Below, one piece after another: positions 1 to 7,495 of a DNA stretch of 64,000 nt. The notes beneath the pieces were generated by a model that made no database searches, was not told the origin of the DNA, and was given only the letters and a program-made list of their open reading frames with translations. The position numbers were made by a program, and so were the translations under genes. Source of the DNA: Halobacillus shinanisalinarum. GTDB taxonomy: Bacteria > Bacillota > Bacilli > Bacillales > Halobacillaceae. The DNA lies in NCBI RefSeq assembly GCF_022919835.1, contig NZ_CP095074.1:62001-126000 (forward strand), in the 5' to 3' direction. Positions within the stretch are counted from its first letter, which is position 1. Each line of letters begins with the position of its first letter.

Positions 1-773
1 AAGAACTTGGTACACAACTCATTGACAGATTAGGAAAACAAATTACCCTTACTGACGCTGGGAAAAGATTCTTATTACATGCAGAAAAAATTTTAAACAG
101 TGTGGATGAAGCACGTTTGGCTATGAGAGAAAATGAAGAGTTAACGGGTACCCTTTCCATCAGTGCCAATGAAATACCCAGCTCCTATCGTTTACCTACC
201 GTTTTACAGTCTTTTCGCGCTCGTTACCCTAGCATTCGGCTAATCTTTCATCCTTTTACTAATGAACAACTTAAACAAAGTCTTTACGATGGAAAAACGG
301 ACATTGTTTTTATGTTGGATGAATCTGTTGGTTCAAACAACCTTATGATTGAACCTTTAATTGAGGAACCTTTTCTATTTCTCGTTGCGCCAAACCATCC
401 ACTAGTACAACGGGCATCCCTTCGTACAGAAGATTTCCAAGGAGAACCGTTTTTACTTACGGAAAAAGGATGTCCCTATCGTACACTTTTTGATCGAACC
501 ATAAAGCAACAAGGAATTCACGAAAGTATGACGAATTTAGAATTTAGTAGCGCCGAGACAATCAAACAGTGCGCAATGGCCGGCATTGGTATTGCATTTT
601 TACCTGCGATAGCCGTTAAGGCTGAGCTGGAACGTGGAGAACTGATTTCCCTTCCTTGGGAAATACCCAATCTCCGGGTTGTTACCCAAATGGTGTGGCA
701 TAAAGACAAGTGGCTTTCACCTGCAATCAAGGCGTTTTTAAAATTAGCCAGAGAGGTTATTACCTCGAAATAA
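1..773 (+). CDS. LysR-family transcriptional regulator, 5' end cut by window edge
   Basis: The frame is open from the left edge (first full codon at base 3), so the start codon and most of the winged helix-turn-helix lie outside the window; about 256 residues remain. What remains begins at the end of the DNA-binding domain (LTDAGKRFLLHAEKIL, typical of LysR proteins entering the linker helix), followed by a two-lobed effector domain with the usual pattern of an ARYPSI stretch and a late GIGIAFLPA strand-helix. Such regulators bind a small co-inducer and control an adjacent, often divergent operon, which here would be off-window. The closest general resemblance is to CynR/CysL/CzcR-type regulators; the effector cannot be told. 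Downstream lies only a solute-binding-protein remnant, so its target may have been lost. Confidence 0.9.
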   Translation, partial: ELGTQLIDRLGKQITLTDAGKRFLLHAEKILNSVDEARLAMRENEELTGTLSISANEIPSSYRLPTVLQSFRARYPSIRLIFHPFTNEQLKQSLYDGKTDIVFMLDESVGSNNLMIEPLIEEPFLFLVAPNHPLVQRASLRTEDFQGEPFLLTEKGCPYRTLFDRTIKQQGIHESMTNLEFSSAETIKQCAMAGIGIAFLPAIAVKAELERGELISLPWEIPNLRVVTQMVWHKDKWLSPAIKAFLKLAREVITSK

Positions 774-842
774 ATTTTGAGATGATTTTGTCCAGGAGGG
801 GCGCTTTTTTATTCCGTTAAATGGCCCTTACATGCGATATCA

Positions 843-869
843 GCGCGATCCATTATTAATGAATCGCGC
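843..869. repeat. Near-perfect inverted repeat in a gene-poor stretch
   Basis: GCGCGATCCATTA (843-855) is followed after one base by TAATGAATCGCGC (857-869); the arms match at 12 of 13 positions. No T-tract follows on either side, so it does not look like an intrinsic terminator. The stretch 774-1057 around it holds no credible gene. A further oddity there is an exact 12-bp tandem duplication at 1009-1032. The repeat could be an operator or a leftover of a lost gene; this is inference. Confidence 0.5.
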
Positions 870-1057
870 CCGATTGTTTAACATTTCTTCTTTAATGCTT
901 AATCACAAGATACCTTTACTTTCGGTTAGCAAAATTAGCATAATTTTACGAGAAGAGATTAATCGATTCCACCCTTAATCTTAGGTCTGCTAAAAGAAAA
1001 CCATTCATATGGATATGAACATGGATATGAACAAATTATGAATGAGAAAAATTATGA

Positions 1058-1366
1058 CATCATTCATTTGCATTTTTCCATCGAGAAATGTTTGGTTCTG
1101 ATGGGGCCCTTCGGACAGGGCCAGAGCTTCCCGGATTCGATCAGGTGTACAAGAAGATGGCAAATCAAGTTCATCGGGAAGAATTACTCGCGGCAGCAAA
1201 AGAAGTGGACCGATATGTATTTGGAAAAGCACTCTCTTTATTTCTGTGTGTTCCGCAAAAAATTTACGCAGTTAATAAACATATAGATTTCAAACCATAT
1301 CGGACTACTTTTGAGCTTGCAGAAACAGAAGTTGGAGAAATGCACTGGTCACGAAGGGGAAGGTAA
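1058..1366 (+). pseudogene. C-terminal remnant of a family 5 ABC-transporter solute-binding protein
   Basis: The frame running from 1058 to the stop at 1366 (first in-frame ATG at 1088) encodes about 100 residues that look like the extreme C-terminus of an extracellular peptide/nickel-type solute-binding protein. Typical features are the block ending in KEVDRYVFGKALSLFLCVP, a KIYAVNKHIDF strand and a terminal ELAETEVGEMHWSRR. Full proteins of this family are 500-600 residues, so roughly the first 80 percent is missing. There is no signal peptide and no ribosome site at 1088. No permease or ATPase gene accompanies it. I read it as the scar of a deleted transporter gene. Family assignment is from recalled C-terminal pattern, without a search. 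Confidence 0.6.
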
Positions 1367-1375
1367 AACTAGTAT

Positions 1376-1407
1376 AAAGAGGCTATTCACTTAGGAATAG
1401 CCTCTTT
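1376..1407. terminator. Bidirectional terminator
   Basis: AAAGAGGCTATTC and GAATAGCCTCTTT form a 13-bp stem with a 6-nt loop; A- and T-rich flanks let it work on both strands. It ends the nitroreductase transcript on the minus strand. Confidence 0.85.
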
Positions 1408-1425
1408 CGATGTTTAGGTATCATC

Positions 1426-2019
1426 CTAATTGCTCTTTAATCCATCAGCAGTTGAAATCCATTTTGTTACATCATTAATATGCTTTCTATCCCCGGCAGG
1501 TAAATCTTTTTCGGGGAAACCAATATAAAGAAAACCTAATACTTCACCATCTTTAGATAATCCAAACAAATCTTGCATTAAGGGATCATAGGTTGGTTTA
1601 CCAGTTCTCCAAAATCCACCTAAACCTAATGCATGTGCTGCTAAAAGCATATTTTGAATCGATGAATACACGGCCCCATACTCTTCTTTAGCCAAAACTT
1701 TTGGATCATCGGTTGGTTCTGCTGCTACAACAATCACGGTGGGAGCACGAAAAGGTTTTTTTAATCTCTTCGCAAGTTTCTTCTGATTAGATTCGGTTGA
1801 AGGATCCTCCATGTCTCTTTCCGCAATCTTAGCAAGGGCTTCCCCGAGCGGTTTTCTTCCCTCTCCAGTCAAGACAAAATAGCGCCAAGGCTCTGTTCTG
1901 TGATGACAAGGGGCCCATGTGCCAGCTTCTAATATTTGCTCTAATAAATCTTGTGGAACGGGTTTCTCTGATACAAGTCCCACACTTCTTCTCGTTTTAA
2001 TCGCTTCTAAAACATCCAT
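1426..2019 (-). CDS. Nitroreductase-family FMN oxidoreductase
   Basis: A 197-residue protein of the nitroreductase superfamily, which uses FMN and NAD(P)H to reduce nitroaromatics, quinones or related electrophiles in the cytoplasm. The start of the family fold is clear: AIKTRRSV near residue 6 (FMN phosphate contact), then the active-site-side helix TWAPCHHRTEPWRYFV and, near residue 115, the EEYGAVYSSIQNMLLAAHAL helix followed by LGGFWRTG. The length is normal for the single-domain YfhC/YdjA type. AGGGAGG sits 9 bases before the ATG at 2019. It ends at a strong terminator (1376-1407) and stands about 1.1 kb from the quinone-stress cluster, so a related detoxification role is plausible but the physiological substrate is unknown. 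Confidence 0.88.
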   Translation of the reverse strand: MDVLEAIKTRRSVGLVSEKPVPQDLLEQILEAGTWAPCHHRTEPWRYFVLTGEGRKPLGEALAKIAERDMEDPSTESNQKKLAKRLKKPFRAPTVIVVAAEPTDDPKVLAKEEYGAVYSSIQNMLLAAHALGLGGFWRTGKPTYDPLMQDLFGLSKDGEVLGFLYIGFPEKDLPAGDRKHINDVTKWISTADGLKSN

Positions 2020-2183
2020 TGAACGGCCTCCCTAATTCTTTTGGTCCTCATCCCTTATGGTTCATATGTTGTTGTATTTGATAAGGGTCTATCTATAGCT
2101 TACTATATACGAGCTCTTTCAACTAGCTATACAGAATTATTATGATCCTTGATCCCTAGTGACAGCTTTTTTCTCTGCAAAAT

Positions 2184-2975
2184 TTAATTAGAAACAACCT
2201 TTACGTAGATACCTTTGACGGATTTTTTAAGCGCATTTTCCCCCATAACCTTTACCTTTCGTGATACTTCGGAGGCCATTACTGTCCCTTCGCCAAGTAA
2301 GATAGGTGGATCAATAAGTCTAACTTTATTTTTAATGTGTATATCGTAGTTGGTCTGATCTTCTTTCGCCCCAACATGATCATGGATTTGACTAAGCAAG
2401 TTCTCAAGACGAGGATCCTTTGAAGATTTTATAATAGAGATCACCTCTTGATCCGTTTTTAAAAAGTCATCCAGAGTAAGTATTTGTTTATCCATAGCTA
2501 GCTTTAATGTTTTCGATAGCACATGATTTCCATAAATATTTAAAGGATCCATAAAGAAACCAATCACTTCTTTGTAGTAGGTTTCCACAAACCACTCGGC
2601 AGCCACAATCTTATCAAGATGCATTCTACCATTGTGTACGATGAGATCGTTTAGGAATTCACGTGCTTCTTCTAAAGATATTTGATCATACCTGTACATA
2701 TCACGTAATGTGTAATCAACTCTATCGGCACACAGCAGAGGTGCTGGCTGCTCAAGCAAAGTCCACTTGGGGTCATCTATAAGAATATCTTTATAATGAT
2801 AGCCGTATTTCTCTAAAATGCCTGGAATCTCTGACCCCATAACCACTTTCTGATAAATTTTTTCATGATAATCCTCTTTCTCGTTTCCCAGGGCAAAATC
2901 GATCACATGAGAAAACGCTGTGTGTGATACATCGTGAAGTAATCCTGCTATTTGCTCCTCAACCGAGCCACCCAA
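2184..2975 (-). pseudogene. HD-domain phosphohydrolase lacking its N-terminus
   Basis: The 263-residue frame begins abruptly inside an HD phosphohydrolase. LLHDVSHTAFSH supplies the HD pair near residue 13 and CADRVDYTLRD near residue 82 the later Asp. The family normally has about 50-70 residues before this, including the first metal-ligand His in an R-x-x-H-S segment, which is absent. The only possible start is TTG at 2975, with GGAG 9-10 bases upstream and a stop codon (TAG, 2988-2990) directly before; upstream to 3112 nothing resembles the missing domain. The rest of the protein, including a C-terminal HD-associated region, is free of stops, so either the loss is recent or the short form is still made. 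The metal site would be incomplete, so I call it a probable pseudogene. Confidence 0.65.
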
Positions 2976-3112
2976 CGCGTCATTCTCCTAAGTTGGTGGG
3001 AATTCTGGCACTCTTTTTCTGGATATATGCTAATTGGGATATTTGTAAAAAGGTTAGTTGATAATCTAGAACGTGTACACGTAAATAGGTGATGTCGTAT
3101 ATGTGTAACAAA

Positions 3113-3144
3113 ACATCCAGCCTCTATAGTTAGAAGCTGGATGT
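3113..3144 (-). terminator. Terminator of the wrbA transcript
   Basis: ACATCCAGC/GCTGGATGT, a 9-bp stem with a 14-nt loop; on the minus strand it is followed by TTTTGTT. It lies 16 bases after the wrbA stop codon. Confidence 0.8.
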
Positions 3145-3159
3145 TAATTCTTCAATTTA

Positions 3160-3771
3160 TTATTGTTGCCCCTGTTTCACCCATGAAGCAACGGTCACAG
3201 TACGTTTGGCTTGATGTTTAACAGCTTCCTGAATATCTTCTTGCATGTTTCCTTCCTGGTCGACGGTGACACTCGTTCCATAAGGGTTACCGCCTGCAGC
3301 GAACGTTACAGGATCTGAATAACCTGGAGCGGCGATGATCGCACCCCAGTGCATCATCGTTGTATAAAGATTTTGGATAGTTGCTTCCTGGCCGCCGTGT
3401 GGGTTATTCGCTGAAGACATTCCACTTACTACTTTGTTAATCAGTTTCCCATTAAACCAAAGTCCTCCGGTCGTATCAAGGAATTGCTTCATTTGTGCCG
3501 GTAAGTTACCAAAACGAGTTGGCATGCTGAAAATATAAGCATCTGCCCATTCAAGGTCTTCTAAAGCGACTTCAGGTACATCTTTTGTTGCATCAATATG
3601 AGCTTTCCAAGCAGGGTTTTGTTCAATTGCTGCTTGTGGGGCAAGTTCAGGAACCTTAACTAATTTCACTTCAGCACCTGCTTGTTTCGCTCCATCCTCT
3701 GCCCATTTTGCCATTTTATAATTGGTACCTGTTGAACTGTAATAAATCACTGCTAATTTTACATTTTCCAT
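3160..3771 (-). CDS. wrbA: WrbA-type flavodoxin NAD(P)H:quinone oxidoreductase
   Basis: A 203-residue flavodoxin-fold enzyme that reduces quinones by two electrons with FMN and NAD(P)H, avoiding semiquinone radicals. VKLAVIYYSSTGTNYKMAKW at the N-terminus is the FMN phosphate-binding loop; SMPTRFGNLPAQMKQFLD and SSANNPHGGQEATI are the characteristic WrbA segments around the flavin ring. The start at 3771 is chosen because AAGGAG lies 10 bases upstream and homologues begin at this point; an in-frame ATG at 3822 would add 17 residues (MGILDLFKKDTKRSDLS) but has only a weak ribosome site. It follows mhqD after about 100 bases with no terminator between, so it probably belongs to the MhqR-controlled operon. 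Confidence 0.9.
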   Translation of the reverse strand: MENVKLAVIYYSSTGTNYKMAKWAEDGAKQAGAEVKLVKVPELAPQAAIEQNPAWKAHIDATKDVPEVALEDLEWADAYIFSMPTRFGNLPAQMKQFLDTTGGLWFNGKLINKVVSGMSSANNPHGGQEATIQNLYTTMMHWGAIIAAPGYSDPVTFAAGGNPYGTSVTVDQEGNMQEDIQEAVKHQAKRTVTVASWVKQGQQ

Positions 3772-3872
3772 TGATAAATCACTCCTTTTGGTATCTTTTT
3801 TAAACAAATCTAATATCCCCATCTAGTGCACCACCAATCCAAGCTTAATGAAATCTGATGTGAACGACATTT

Positions 3873-4481
3873 TTATTTGACCGTGTGTGCATACCATTGG
3901 GCAGCTTTTTCAATTTCATTACGGGTCAATTGATGACCATTATTCTCCCAATGGAGTTCTACACTTGCTCCAGCATTTTGAAGCATCTCAGCTAATTCTG
4001 TTGTCTCCTCCGGCTTACAGATTGGGTCATTAGTACCTGCCCCAATAAAAACGGGGATGCCAGACAAATCAGGCAGTTCAATACCTCTTCTTGGAACCAT
4101 TGGATGAAGTAAAACAGCACCTTTTAATGTATTTGCAAAATGGAACAAAAGACTTCCGGCAATATTCGCACCATTAGAATACCCAATCGCGACCATATTA
4201 CTACGGTCAAACCCATAATCGTTTGCTGCAGTCTCTAGAAATTCTTCTAGATTTTTGGTTTGGGTGATAAGATCTTCTTCATCAAACACTCCTTCAGCCA
4301 AACGTTTAAAAAAACGCGGCATGCCATTTTCGCTTATATTACCACGTACTCCTAGAATATCCGCAGACTCATCAATCATCCCTGCGACAGGTAATAAATC
4401 CGTTTCCGTCCCTCCAGTTCCATGTAAAAGAAGCAATGTTGGTTTACTTTCGTCTGTACCATTATGAAAAATGTGTTTCAT
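3873..4481 (-). CDS. mhqD: MhqD-like alpha/beta hydrolase (carboxylesterase)
   Basis: A 202-residue alpha/beta hydrolase of the phospholipase/carboxylesterase family. Visible parts are the oxyanion strand LLLLHGTGGTE near residue 17, the nucleophile elbow GYSNGAN near residue 100 (Ser), the Asp in GAGTNDPI and the catalytic His in ENNGHQLT near residue 184. In B. subtilis, MhqD is encoded with the ring-cleaving dioxygenase MhqE and is induced by methylhydroquinone and catechol through MhqR; it probably hydrolyses ring-cleavage products. Here its ATG overlaps the stop of the upstream dioxygenase reading frame by one base (TAATG), indicating translational coupling. Because the dioxygenase is interrupted, coupled translation now depends on the downstream part being translated. 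Confidence 0.88.
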   Translation of the reverse strand: MKHIFHNGTDESKPTLLLLHGTGGTETDLLPVAGMIDESADILGVRGNISENGMPRFFKRLAEGVFDEEDLITQTKNLEEFLETAANDYGFDRSNMVAIGYSNGANIAGSLLFHFANTLKGAVLLHPMVPRRGIELPDLSGIPVFIGAGTNDPICKPEETTELAEMLQNAGASVELHWENNGHQLTRNEIEKAAQWYAHTVK

Positions 4482-5431
4482 TATTGGTCCTCCCTTATTT
4501 TTCGAACTGTAATTGGGGTAAGAAGGTCTTCAATTTGTGAACGCTTGAATTCCAGCCACTTTGGCAACTTTAATTCTCCACCTAACTCCTCAAAGGACTC
4601 ATCGCGAGTAAAGCCAGGAGGATCTGTTGCAATTTCAAACAATAATCCGCCCTGTTCACGGAAATAGATGGCTTCAAAGTAATCACGGTCTTTTACGCCT
4701 GTAGGGTGATAACCATTTTCACCGAGGTAGGTTTGCCATTCCTTATGATCCTCAAAGTTTTTGGCACGAAAGGCGATGTGATGAACGGTGCCAACCCCCA
4801 CTATTCCCCGCGGACTAGCTGCTAACTTTATGTCCACGATATTCCCTTAATTTCCATAGGATTGAAACCGAAGATAGCCGCCTTCTTGACCAATATTTTC
4901 CATCCCTATGACATGTTCAAGCAAATTTGCTGTCTCATATGGTTTAGCCGTATTTAATACGGTCCCTCCAAATCCTTTAATGGCTTTGTCTGAGGATAGG
5001 CTGCTTTCTCCCCACTTACTGTTTTGCCCTTCCCTGCGAGCGACAATTTCTAGGTGTAGACCATGGGGATCTTTAAATTGAATAAACTCTTCATTAAAAC
5101 GGGTTTCTTTGTTAACCTTTACATTAAAGTTTGCTAGTCGTTTTTCCCAGAAATTAAGGGATTCTTCTGGGACAACGAATGTAGTAGTATCAACTTGACC
5201 AGATCCAATCCGTCCTTTTTGGGCGTCGTCCCAGGGAAAGAAGGTGATAATCGTTCCCGGCTGCTCTCCTTCGTTACCAAAATACAAATGGTAAGTGCCC
5301 GGATCATCAAAATTTACTGTTTTCTTAACTAGTCTTAAACCAAGCACACCACTATAAAAATCCACGTTTTCCTGCGGATTGCCTACGATAGCAGTAATAT
5401 GGTGGATACCTGCAGTTGCTTTTTCCATCAT
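4481..5431 (-). pseudogene. mhqO: MhqO/MhqE-like ring-cleaving dioxygenase split by an in-frame stop codon
   Basis: Two pieces of a VOC-fold ring-cleaving dioxygenase lie in the same frame, separated by one TAA codon at 4847-4849. The upstream piece (5431-4850, 194 residues) starts GIHHITAIVG and carries the first VOC domain; the downstream piece resumes with GNIVDIKLAASPRGIVGVG and VGTVHHIAFRAK, the second domain, and runs to 4481. Joined across the stop they give 316 residues, the usual length of this family, with no missing sequence, so one nonsense change (for example TTA to TAA) is enough. A GTG at 4837 might allow re-initiation but has no clear ribosome site. The intact enzyme opens catechol or hydroquinone rings using Fe(II). 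First gene of an operon with mhqD and wrbA; an MhqR-type operator lies upstream. A sequencing error is the alternative. Confidence 0.85.
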
Positions 5432-5443
5432 TATTCTCCTTAA

Positions 5444-5458
5444 TGGTTAGGTTAACCA
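5444..5458. repeat. Small inverted repeat in the dioxygenase leader
   Basis: TGGTTA-GGT-TAACCA lies 13 bases before the dioxygenase start codon, between the MhqR-type operator and the gene. It may be a second regulator site or a weak RNA hairpin near the ribosome site; function unknown. Confidence 0.35.
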
Positions 5459-5497
5459 AATAATTAATCTCTCATGACAAGACACTCTAAGCTCAAT

Positions 5498-5515
5498 TAT
5501 CTTTAATTCAGGATA
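5498..5515 (-). promoter_or_regulatory. MhqR-type operator before the dioxygenase operon
   Basis: On the minus strand the site reads TATCCTGAATTAAAGATA. The MhqR box known from B. subtilis is close to TATCTCGAATTCGAGATA, and 14 of 18 positions agree as written. It lies 67 bases before the dioxygenase ATG and overlaps a possible promoter (-35 TTACGC, 17-base spacer, -10 GATAAT), as expected for a repressor site. Confidence 0.7.
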
Positions 5516-5532
5516 TTTGCGTAAAAAATTTA

Positions 5533-5979
5533 CTAATCCTTTAATGAGAGGCCCAATCTTTTTAGCAAGATAATCAATGTTTTTTGTTCATTTTCACTCA
5601 ATTCTCCGAAAATACCTTTGATGGCTGCCTGGTGTTTTGGGAAGATCTCATCCATTAATTTCTTTCCTCCATTTGTGATATCAGCATAGATCACCCGCCG
5701 GTCTTTAGGACATCTCACCCGTTGCAACAGTTTCTTTCCTTCTAATTTATCAACAACATACGTAATGCTGCCACTAGCAAGCAAGATTTTCTTGCCAATT
5801 TGTTGAATGGGCTGCTCACCTTTATGGTAGAGCAACTCTAATACCGCAAATTCAGTCGGGTTCAATCCATATGTTCGAATGTCTTCTCTAATCTTTTCTT
5901 CAACGGACCTATATGCACGGGATAATACGATAAACGATTTTAATGATGAATCATGATCAATGTGATTATGATGTTCCAT
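5533..5979 (-). CDS. mhqR: MarR-family repressor, probable MhqR
   Basis: A 148-residue MarR-family winged-helix protein. The N-terminal dimer helix (SFIVLSRAYRSVEEKI) is followed by LNPTEFAVLELLYHKG, the recognition region ILLASGSITYVVDKLE and the wing CPKDRRVIYADIT ending in the DxR motif typical of MarR proteins. In B. subtilis MhqR represses mhqA, mhqED and mhqNOP and is relieved by quinones and catechols. Identity is inferred from the adjacent dioxygenase/mhqD genes and the two operator matches. ATG at 5979 is preferred because AAGGAT lies about 9 bases upstream; an ATG three codons earlier abuts that site. A near-consensus promoter and operator directly upstream suggest autoregulation. 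Transcribed toward the dioxygenase operon, which has its own promoter. Confidence 0.88.
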   Translation of the reverse strand: MEHHNHIDHDSSLKSFIVLSRAYRSVEEKIREDIRTYGLNPTEFAVLELLYHKGEQPIQQIGKKILLASGSITYVVDKLEGKKLLQRVRCPKDRRVIYADITNGGKKLMDEIFPKHQAAIKGIFGELSENEQKTLIILLKRLGLSLKD

Positions 5980-6002
5980 TAATATCATATCCTTAATTCA
6001 TT

Positions 6003-6050
6003 TGTCTTTAATTCGAGATAAATATATCATGTGTACTTACAGATTGTCAA
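6003..6050 (-). promoter_or_regulatory. mhqR promoter with MhqR-type operator
   Basis: Minus strand: TTGACA (6050-6045), 18-base spacer, TATATT (6026-6021), directly followed by TATCTCGAATTAAAGACA (6020-6003). The last element matches the MhqR box almost perfectly in its left half and covers the expected transcription start, so binding should block initiation. Confidence 0.78.
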
Positions 6051-6110
6051 GATTCGGATTCCATAACCAAAGATTTTTGACATCTTACTGTAGGTAGATC
6101 AGATAAAATA

Positions 6111-6145
6111 AAAAGAAGCTAGCTGAAAATCAACTAAGCCTCTTT
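6111..6145 (-). terminator. Imperfect terminator after the VOC gene
   Basis: AAGAGGCTTAGTTGA pairs imperfectly with TCAGCTAGCTTCTT on the minus strand, followed by TTTATTTTA. It lies just after the stop of the VOC gene. Confidence 0.6.
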
Positions 6146-6154
6146 ACCCTACAA

Positions 6155-6541
6155 TTATCCTCTTAATTTTTCATTTTTTCTAAAAAAATTTAAAACCCAG
6201 TTAACCTGATTTCGGTCAATAATTTGTCCATGAAGTGCTCCAAAAAAAGTGTCTTCTAGATCAACTGCCACTTTTCCATCCTTTTTTAAGGAATTGAATA
6301 CTTTTGTGATTTCTTCTTCACTATCGAATTGCATCATTACTTTTACATTTTCCCCATTTGTTACAGGTATTCCATAGGAGTCAGAAAAATGGAGAGTACT
6401 TCCATTAACATGTAATTCAGCATGCAGAAGTTTGCCTTCCTGCTTGTTTAACACTTTTATTTCGCCACCAAAAATATCGTGGTAATATTCCACGGCTTCA
6501 TTACAGTTTTCAACTACAATAAATGGATAAAGCTTATTCAC
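6155..6541 (-). CDS. VOC-superfamily (PhnB/glyoxalase-like) protein
   Basis: A 128-residue single VOC domain of the PhnB-like subgroup. The protein has the repeated beta-alpha-beta-beta-beta fold (LYPFIVVENCNEAVEYYHDIF; later QIIDRNQVNWVLNF) and an ELHVNGSTLHFSDS strand. Proteins of this subgroup lack a well-defined reaction; some resemble antibiotic-binding or methyltransferase-type VOC proteins. No catalytic activity can be assigned from sequence. It stands alone, with a terminator after it and CvfB upstream on the same strand 15 bases away, so both could share a transcript. Start ATG at 6541 with AAGGGGG upstream. Confidence 0.82.
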   Translation of the reverse strand: MNKLYPFIVVENCNEAVEYYHDIFGGEIKVLNKQEGKLLHAELHVNGSTLHFSDSYGIPVTNGENVKVMMQFDSEEEITKVFNSLKKDGKVAVDLEDTFFGALHGQIIDRNQVNWVLNFFRKNEKLRG

Positions 6542-6556
6542 TAAATGCCCCCTTAT

Positions 6557-7423
6557 TTAGTCATTGTGCTTCATTACTGTCTGATTCTGTTTTTGTATAA
6601 CTTTATCTTCTTTCATAAGCTTTCCTATAGCTCGCTTAAATGCGGATTTACTAATTTTAAATATATCCCTAATTTCATCTGGATCACTTTTGTCTGTTAA
6701 CGGCATAACCCCATCATGGTCAACTAAATAATTGTAAATTTGGTCAGCATCTGGGTCCATGCTATGCTGCTTTAAGGGGCGCAGTGAGATGTTTAGTGTG
6801 CCATCCTCTTTCACATCGATAATACGACCTTCTATTGTTTCACCTAATCTTGGTTCAGTTTTCCGTTCATAAGGATGAATAAAGCCTCGGTAGCCTTCTT
6901 CGGTTAAGACAAATGATCCTGCTTTTGTAGACCTGTAAACTCGCCCGACAATGGTCTCATTTAGCAGGTTTTCTGGAGCCTTTTCAAGATCCTCCAAAAC
7001 TTCCCCCTCTGAAATCGGCTCTGCAAACACCCTCCCTTTTTTATCTTTTTCTAAACTGACAAATAGCCAGTCTCCTTCTTTAGGCCAGACTTCTTTAAGG
7101 ATTGGAAGATGATCCTTTGACACAAGGAATGCTTTGTCAATACCAATATTCACAAACACACCTAAATTCTTCACGACTTCCTCAACTTCCGCCCAGCCAT
7201 AAGTGTCTAAACGAACCTCTGGCAGCAACATAGTTGCTACTGGATTTTTCTTGCGATCATTATAAAGAAAAACGGTGACATGTTCACCAATCTCTTCGAT
7301 TTCACCATTAACTTGGTCATGGGGAAGAAGAATTTCATCTTCTCCATCTGATAGTTGAAACCCTTCTGCTGTTCTTTTTATTACCTCCATTGATTGAATC
7401 GTACTTATTTTAGTTTGGTCCAT
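6557..7423 (-). CDS. cvfB: S1-type RNA-binding regulator CvfB (YitL-like)
   Basis: A 288-residue protein built of S1/OB-like beta-barrels with a C-terminal winged helix. The third barrel is clear (TIVGRVYRSTKAGSFVLTEE followed by GYRGFIHPYER) and the C-terminus (IFKISKSAFKRAIGKLMKE) is the winged-helix part. In Staphylococcus aureus, CvfB binds RNA and affects haemolysin and protease expression; the Bacillus homologue is YitL. ATG at 7423 is chosen since AGGG lies 5 bases upstream; a GTG at 7444 would extend it by 7 residues but lacks a good ribosome site. Gene length agrees with the family. Confidence 0.88.
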   Translation of the reverse strand: MDQTKISTIQSMEVIKRTAEGFQLSDGEDEILLPHDQVNGEIEEIGEHVTVFLYNDRKKNPVATMLLPEVRLDTYGWAEVEEVVKNLGVFVNIGIDKAFLVSKDHLPILKEVWPKEGDWLFVSLEKDKKGRVFAEPISEGEVLEDLEKAPENLLNETIVGRVYRSTKAGSFVLTEEGYRGFIHPYERKTEPRLGETIEGRIIDVKEDGTLNISLRPLKQHSMDPDADQIYNYLVDHDGVMPLTDKSDPDEIRDIFKISKSAFKRAIGKLMKEDKVIQKQNQTVMKHND

Positions 7424-7495
7424 GAAATCCCTACTCTCTTTCACTCATAATGCCTTCTATTATAGCTAATCATTAGACAAAGAAAAAGCTTTGTA

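Noticed and set aside
1009..1032. 12-bp tandem duplication ATGGATATGAAC
   Set aside because: Only two copies with no supporting context; likely replication slippage.
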